Assembly (NCBI GenBank): GCA_937981515.1 | Contig: CALJNY010000325.1 | Location: forward strand, 1 to 10,527 | Source: an uncultured Collinsella sp. | GTDB taxonomy: Bacteria; Actinomycetota; Coriobacteriia; Coriobacteriales; Coriobacteriaceae | Direction of reading: 5' to 3' | Length of the DNA: 10,527 nucleotides | Shown: piece by piece, positions 6,805 through 10,527 of the stretch | Numbering within the stretch: position 1 is the first letter of the stretch | How the letters are laid out: each line of letters begins with the position of its first letter | Notes under the pieces: generated by a model | Seen by the model: the letters and a program-made list of their open reading frames with translations, nothing else | What the model was told of the DNA's origin: nothing | Database searches by the model: none | Made by a program: the position numbers and the translations under genes

Positions 6805-7276
6805 ATCCGATCCTCATGAGGCAGCTGCCGAACTCCACGAGGTCGCCGTCGGCCACGCAGATCTCGAGCACCTCGCCATCCGCCTCTGCCGTCACCTCGT
6901 TGAGAACCTTCATGGCCTCGATGATGCAAAGGGTCTCGCCAGCCTTGACCTTGGAGCCCACGTGCACAAACGGTTCGTCGCCCGGCGCCGGTGCAGCATA
7001 GAAAACGCCGACCATGGGAGCGGTCACCTCGGTGCCCTTGGGCTCCGGTGCGGCGGCAGGTGTCTGCGCGGCGGGCTCCGGTGCGGCAGGCGCGACTGTG
7101 GGAGCTGCAACTGGAGCGGCCATAGCGCTCGGCATGGGCATGGGCACGGCAACCGGCTGTGCGGCGCTCGCGCGCTCGAGCTCGACCGCGGTGCCATCGG
7201 GCTCCTCAACGCGCACGCGCGTGAGGCCGCGGTCCTCCATCACATCGGCTATCTCGGCAAGTCTTTTGGAATCCAT
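6803..7276 (-). CDS. accB: Biotin carboxyl carrier protein of acetyl-CoA carboxylase
   Basis: This 157-residue protein carries the biotin that shuttles carboxyl groups from AccC to AccDA. Three regions are visible. A short N-terminal segment (1-36) is followed by a flexible Ala/Pro-rich linker (about 37-78). The C-terminal biotinyl domain (about 82-157) has the motif EAMKVLNEV, whose Lys123 would be biotinylated, and a GVFYAAPAPGDEPFV segment (90-104) that resembles the bacterial AccB thumb region. Length and architecture are typical of BCCP. The ATG at 7276 lies only 3 nt after the fabF stop, and its Shine-Dalgarno GAGGAG (7284-7289) is inside the last codons of fabF. Biotin ligase, needed for activation, is not encoded in the window. 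Confidence 0.96.
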   Translation of the reverse strand: MDSKRLAEIADVMEDRGLTRVRVEEPDGTAVELERASAAQPVAVPMPMPSAMAAPVAAPTVAPAAPEPAAQTPAAAPEPKGTEVTAPMVGVFYAAPAPGDEPFVHVGSKVKAGETLCIIEAMKVLNEVTAEADGEVLEICVADGDLVEFGSCLMRIG

Positions 7277-7279
7277 GCT

Positions 7280-8527
7280 CTAGCTCCTCGTATATCTACG
7301 CAGCGCGATGGCGGCGTTGTGTCCGCCAAAGCCCAGGTTGGTCGAAAGCGCCCAGGTAAGGTCGGCGCGAACCGCGCGATTGGGCGTGTAGTCAAGATCG
7401 CAGGCGGGATCGGGCGTGTGGTAGTTAATGGTCGGCGGCACCACGCCCTGCTCGAGCGCCATGGCGCAGGCCATGACCTCGATGGCGCCCGTGGCACCGA
7501 TCATGTGGCCGGTCATCGACTTAGTCGACGAGACGTGCGCGGCGCGCGCCGCGTCCTCGCCGAGCGCACGCTTAATGCCCGCCGTCTCGGACGAATCGTT
7601 GAGCTTGGTAGATGTGCCGTGGGCATTGATGTAGAGACCCTCGGAAGGCTTAACGTCGCCCTCGGCAACCGCCAGCGATATCGCGCGGGCAATGCCGGCA
7701 GCCTCGGGATCGGGGCTCGTAATGTGATAGGCATCATCGGTGTTGCCGTAGCCCACGACCTCGGCATAAATGTGCGCACCGCGCGCCTGCGCATGCTCCA
7801 TGCTCTCGAGAACCAGCACGCAGGCGCCCTCGCCCATCACAAAGCCGTCGCGGTCTGCATCGAACGGGCGGCAAGCCGTCGACGGGTCAGGATTAGTGGT
7901 GAGAGCACGACAGGATGTAAAGCCCGCAACGGCATCGGGGATGATTGCGGCCTCGGCACCGCCGGCGAGAATCGCATCGGCATAGCCATGCTTGATGGCG
8001 CGGAACGCCTCGCCCACGGCATGGGCCGAGGTCGCGCAGGCGGTCACCACGGGCAAGGTCGGGCCCTTTGCCTTATGGCGGATTGCGATATTGCCCGAAG
8101 CCATATTGGGGATCATCATCGCAATCATATAGGGCGATGCGCGACGGGGCCCACGATCGGCGATCGTGTGAACGTTGTCGACAAGCGTCTGCATGCCGCC
8201 CACGCCCGAACCCACGTAGACGCCCAGGCGCTCGCGATCGATGGCGCCCTCGACATCAAAGCCCGCATCGTGCATGGCCTCGTCCGACGCTGCCAGGGCA
8301 AACTGAACGCAGGGGTCCAGGTGCTTGGCGTCACGCTTACCAAAGTACTCGTTGCCGTCAAAACCCTTGACCTCGGCCGCCACCTTAACGGCAAACGCAT
8401 CGGTATCGAAGTGCGTGATCGGGCCGATGCCGCACGTGCCGGCGCACATGGCCGCCCAGGTAGCAAGCGCCGTGTTACCGAGCGGCGATACGGCACCGAT
8501 ACCGGTGATTGCAACTCTCTGTTCCAT
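7280..8527 (-). CDS. fabF: 3-oxoacyl-ACP synthase II
   Basis: This 415-residue cytosolic thiolase-fold enzyme condenses acyl-ACP with malonyl-ACP in chain elongation. The catalytic triad is complete: Cys164 in TACATSAHA, His303 in NAHGTSTKLND and His341 in SMTGHMIGATGA, at nearly the same positions as E. coli FabF. The N-terminus RVAITGIGAVSPLGN (4-18) and the glycine-rich end NLGFGGHNAA (397-406) are also typical. Two tandem ATGs (8530 and 8527) follow GAGGAG; the second has the better spacing of 6 and is chosen. An in-frame TTG at 8545 has no such support. A Cys-His-His triad excludes FabH, and FabB is less likely given the gene order. It lies between fabG (39 nt upstream) and accB (3 nt downstream). 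Confidence 0.96.
   Translation of the reverse strand: MEQRVAITGIGAVSPLGNTALATWAAMCAGTCGIGPITHFDTDAFAVKVAAEVKGFDGNEYFGKRDAKHLDPCVQFALAASDEAMHDAGFDVEGAIDRERLGVYVGSGVGGMQTLVDNVHTIADRGPRRASPYMIAMMIPNMASGNIAIRHKAKGPTLPVVTACATSAHAVGEAFRAIKHGYADAILAGGAEAAIIPDAVAGFTSCRALTTNPDPSTACRPFDADRDGFVMGEGACVLVLESMEHAQARGAHIYAEVVGYGNTDDAYHITSPDPEAAGIARAISLAVAEGDVKPSEGLYINAHGTSTKLNDSSETAGIKRALGEDAARAAHVSSTKSMTGHMIGATGAIEVMACAMALEQGVVPPTINYHTPDPACDLDYTPNRAVRADLTWALSTNLGFGGHNAAIALRRYTRS
7284..7289 (-). promoter_or_regulatory. Ribosome binding site of accB inside fabF
   Basis: GAGGAG on the minus strand lies within the last codons of fabF, 7 nt before the accB ATG at 7276. The two genes are 3 nt apart, so ribosomes finishing fabF pass directly over this site. 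Confidence 0.6.
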
Positions 8528-8533
8528 CATGGT

Positions 8534-8539
8534 CTCCTC
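8534..8539 (-). promoter_or_regulatory. Ribosome binding site deciding the fabF start
   Basis: GAGGAG on the minus strand is 3 nt from the ATG at 8530 and 6 nt from the ATG at 8527. Spacing favours the latter. A small GCCG/CGGC hairpin (8546-8558) lies just upstream in the fabG-fabF gap, but no T-run follows it. Confidence 0.6.
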
Positions 8540-8566
8540 ATTCAAGCCGTTGTTCGGCCCTAGTTT

Positions 8567-9340
8567 CTACATCGCCATTCCGCCGTCGACGCGCACGACC
8601 TCGCCCGTAATGTAGGCAGCCGCATCACTCGCCAAAAAGCGCACCACGCCGGCCACTTCCTCGGGGCGCGCCATGCGCTTTAGGGGAATCTGCTCCTCGG
8701 TTGCCGCGCGAACCTTCTCCGAAAGCTTTGCCGTCATATCGGTCTCGACAAACCCGGGGGCGACCGCGTTCACTCGTACGCCGCGGGACGCAAGCTCGCG
8801 CGCTACCGCCTTGGTCAGGCCGATGACGCCCGCCTTGGAGGCTGCATAGTTGGCCTGCCCGGCATTGCCCATCAGGCCCACAACCGAGCTCATGTTGATG
8901 ACGCAACCGCCGCGCTGGCGCATAAAGGTCTTGGTGAGCGCGCGCGTCGTATTGAACGTGCCCTTGAGATTGACATCGAGCACGCGGTCGAAGGCATCGT
9001 CACTCATACGCATGAGCAGGCCATCGCGCGTGATACCGGCGTTGTTGACGAGCGCCCAAATGGAGCCAAAGTCGTTGAGGACCGTCTCCACGCAAGTGTT
9101 GACGGCGGCGGGGTCGGCCACGTCACATTGATATGCGCGCGCCGTGGCGCCAGCCGCCTCACAGGCTTCGCACGTCTCGCGCGCCGCATCTGCGCTACCG
9201 GCATAGACGACGGCGATATCAAAGCCGTCCTCCGCCAGGCCCACGGCACAAGCGCGACCGATGCCGCGCGAGCTGCCCGTGACAAGCGCCACGCGACGCG
9301 ATCCGTCGCGCTCGAGCGCGACGTTGTTCAAGTTGCCCAT
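8567..9340 (-). CDS. fabG: 3-oxoacyl-ACP reductase
   Basis: This 257-residue short-chain dehydrogenase reduces 3-oxoacyl-ACP to (3R)-hydroxyacyl-ACP with NADPH. The dinucleotide-binding motif TGSSRGIG is at 21-28 and NNAG at 99-102. The catalytic residues are Asn124 in VNLKG, Ser152 in NMSSVVG, and Tyr165 and Lys169 in YAASK; the stretch MGNAGQANYAASKAG (157-171) is characteristic of FabG among SDRs. The C-terminal ITGEVVRVDGGMAM is also typical. About 13 extra residues precede the first beta strand compared with E. coli FabG. The ATG at 9340 has AAAGGA five bases upstream (9346-9351). It follows fabD by 30 nt and precedes fabF by 39 nt, which fixes its role in fatty-acid synthesis rather than another SDR function. 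Confidence 0.96.
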   Translation of the reverse strand: MGNLNNVALERDGSRRVALVTGSSRGIGRACAVGLAEDGFDIAVVYAGSADAARETCEACEAAGATARAYQCDVADPAAVNTCVETVLNDFGSIWALVNNAGITRDGLLMRMSDDAFDRVLDVNLKGTFNTTRALTKTFMRQRGGCVINMSSVVGLMGNAGQANYAASKAGVIGLTKAVARELASRGVRVNAVAPGFVETDMTAKLSEKVRAATEEQIPLKRMARPEEVAGVVRFLASDAAAYITGEVVRVDGGMAM

Positions 9341-9370
9341 GTCGTTCCTTTCGGGTTACTGCCCTGTGGG

Positions 9371-10297
9371 CTATGCGAGCTCGTCGGCAATAGCTGCGAC
9401 CTGCTCGGCCGTTTCGCACGAATACACGCGAACGTCGCTCAGCGTACGCTTGACCAGGCCCGACAGCGTTTTGCCGGGGCCGACCTCAATAAACGTGTCG
9501 ATGCCTTGATCCTGCAGAGCATGCAGCGTGTCGACCCAGCGCACGGCATGACTCACCTGGTTGGTCAGCACCTCCGATGCCGCCTGCGGGTCGGCCGGAT
9601 AGGGCGCCGCCGTCATATTTGCCATAACAGGAATGAGCAACGAGGACGGCGCGTGACCGGCATCGATATATGCAGCAAGGCCACAGGTCGCCTCGGCCAT
9701 ATAGGGGCTATGGAATGCACCCGACACCGCGACCTTCATGGCCCGGCCACCAGCCTCTTTTACCAGGACGTCGAGGGTCTGCAACGCATCGGGCGCTCCG
9801 GCCACAACCGTCTGCTGGGGGCTGTTGTAGTTGACCGGCCAGCAGTCCTCGCCTGCCTGTTTTGCCAGGCCCTCAACTTGCGCCGCATCGAGCTTGATGA
9901 CGGCGCGCATGCCGCCGGGGTGGCGCTCGGCCGCCGTGGCCATAAGCGCCGCGCGCTCGCACACGAGCTCAAAGCCCGCTCGCGTATCGAATGCCCCCGC
10001 AAAGGTGAGCGCGGCGACCTCGCCCAGCGAGAATCCCGCACAGGCGGCAGGCACCACGCCGCGCTCGCGCAGGGCGGTAGCCGCTGCCAAGTCGTGCACG
10101 AACACGCAAGGCTGTGTGTTCTCGGTCTGCGAGAGTTCCTCCTTGGAGGCGCTCCGGCACTGCTCACTGGTTCCCGGACGCACCTCGTCGGCGATCGCAA
10201 ACACCTCGGCAGCCGCCGGTGATGCCTCGATGAGGTCGACGCCCATCGCGGGATGCTGGGCACCCTGACCGGCAAACAGAAACGCTACGCTACCCAT
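9371..10297 (-). CDS. fabD: Malonyl-CoA:ACP transacylase
   Basis: This 308-residue enzyme moves malonyl from CoA to the ACP phosphopantetheine, supplying the extender unit for FabF. The N-terminal oxyanion loop FAGQGAQ is at 8-14, the nucleophile Ser90 is in GFSLGE (88-93), the malonate-binding Arg115 in CERAALM and the catalytic His196 in GAFHSPYM. NYNSPQQTVVAG (156-167) and EVGPGKTLSGL (271-281) are also family-typical. The usual GHSLGE is GFSLGE here, His replaced by Phe next to the serine. The ATG at 10297 begins the canonical MGSVAFLFAGQG and has AAGGG nine bases upstream (10307-10311); the frame stays open upstream, but that stretch is fabK in another frame. It overlaps fabK by 13 nt and precedes fabG by 30 nt. 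Confidence 0.95.
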   Translation of the reverse strand: MGSVAFLFAGQGAQHPAMGVDLIEASPAAAEVFAIADEVRPGTSEQCRSASKEELSQTENTQPCVFVHDLAAATALRERGVVPAACAGFSLGEVAALTFAGAFDTRAGFELVCERAALMATAAERHPGGMRAVIKLDAAQVEGLAKQAGEDCWPVNYNSPQQTVVAGAPDALQTLDVLVKEAGGRAMKVAVSGAFHSPYMAEATCGLAAYIDAGHAPSSLLIPVMANMTAAPYPADPQAASEVLTNQVSHAVRWVDTLHALQDQGIDTFIEVGPGKTLSGLVKRTLSDVRVYSCETAEQVAAIADELA

Positions 10298-10527
10298 GCG
10301 GACGCACCCTTCAGGACATGCTCGGCGCCATCGACCAGATCGTCGACGATTTCGCGTGCGCTCTGGCGCTTGTTGACCATACCGGCAATCTGTCCGCACA
10401 AATACGAACCCTCTTCGTAGTTGCCGTCCTTGGCGGCCTTACGCAGCGCACCGGTTCCCATAGCACCGAGCTCCTCGGCACTCGCGCCGGAACCCTCGCT
10501 ATTGGCATAGGCGTTGGGGAAGGGGCT
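10285..10527 (-). CDS. fabK: Enoyl-ACP reductase II, C-terminal 80 residues (gene runs off the window)
   Basis: Only the 3' end of this gene is inside the window: 80 codons and a TAG stop, open to the window edge. The visible protein contains ELGAMGTGALRKAAKDGN and GSYLCGQIAGMVN, then a REIVDDLVDGAEHVLKG helix. This matches the C-terminus of the FMN-dependent, nitronate-monooxygenase-like FabK enoyl-ACP reductases, in which a GxGALR...GQ.AG pattern is followed by a closing amphipathic helix. FabK reduces trans-2-enoyl-ACP in the last step of each elongation cycle and replaces FabI in many Firmicutes. The flavin-binding core lies outside the window, so the call rests on the C-terminal pattern and on the position directly before fabD, as in streptococcal clusters. 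The stop overlaps the fabD start by 13 nt. A related nitronate monooxygenase is the alternative. Confidence 0.82.
   Translation of the reverse strand, partial: SPFPNAYANSEGSGASAEELGAMGTGALRKAAKDGNYEEGSYLCGQIAGMVNKRQSAREIVDDLVDGAEHVLKGASAWVA

Noticed and set aside
8546..8558. Hairpin GCCG-TTGTT-CGGC in the fabG-fabF gap as a terminator
   Set aside because: The stem is only 4 bp (6 with two G-U pairs) and no T-run follows. Termination here would cut the fatty-acid operon in half.
6962..8563. Long plus-strand open frame (533 codons) opposite accB and fabF
   Set aside because: It is antisense to two genes with complete catalytic motifs. Its translation is rich in Arg, His, Gly and Ala with no domain pattern, as expected from the complement of GC-biased codons.
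10298..10399. 34-codon upstream extension of fabD
   Set aside because: It is the fabK coding end read in another frame. FabD proteins start right before the FAGQG loop, as the ATG at 10297 does.

Overview
All genes in this window lie on the minus strand. GC content is high and G/C is favoured at third codon positions. A Firmicutes-style type II fatty-acid gene order, a fused acetyl-CoA carboxylase transferase (AccD-AccA) and Firmicutes-type CDF and PTS proteins together suggest a high-GC Coriobacteriia member such as Collinsella or a relative. This assignment is inferred from gene content and composition, not from a marker gene.

Reading in the direction of transcription (high to low coordinates), the window opens inside fabK, of which only the C-terminal 80 residues are present. 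It continues through fabD, fabG, fabF, accB, fabZ, accC and a single-ORF accD-accA fusion (10527 to 3306). Intergenic gaps run from overlaps of 13-14 nt up to 39 nt, with no terminator inside, so this looks like one transcription unit. Its products cover malonyl-CoA synthesis (AccB carrier, AccC biotin carboxylase, AccDA carboxyltransferase), transfer of malonyl to ACP (FabD), condensation (FabF), ketoreduction (FabG), dehydration (FabZ) and enoyl reduction (FabK). The condensing enzyme FabH and ACP are not in the window.

Forty bases after accDA comes an orphan PTS EIIC membrane domain of the glucose/beta-glucoside superfamily (3265 to 2051) with no EIIA or EIIB attached. The accDA/EIIC junction carries a perfect 8-bp inverted repeat plus a direct repeat of one arm that overlaps the EIIC start codon. 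A clear intrinsic terminator (2012 to 1981) follows EIIC and ends this unit.

A second, short unit then encodes a cation diffusion facilitator with a manganese-type metal site (1901 to 747) and, 39 nt later, a histidine-phosphatase/phosphoglycerate-mutase-family enzyme (707 to 87). The last 86 bases hold no recognisable gene. No RNA genes, CRISPR arrays, insertion sequences or phage genes were seen. The window is mostly core metabolism; the least explained part is the orphan EIIC and its junction with accDA.
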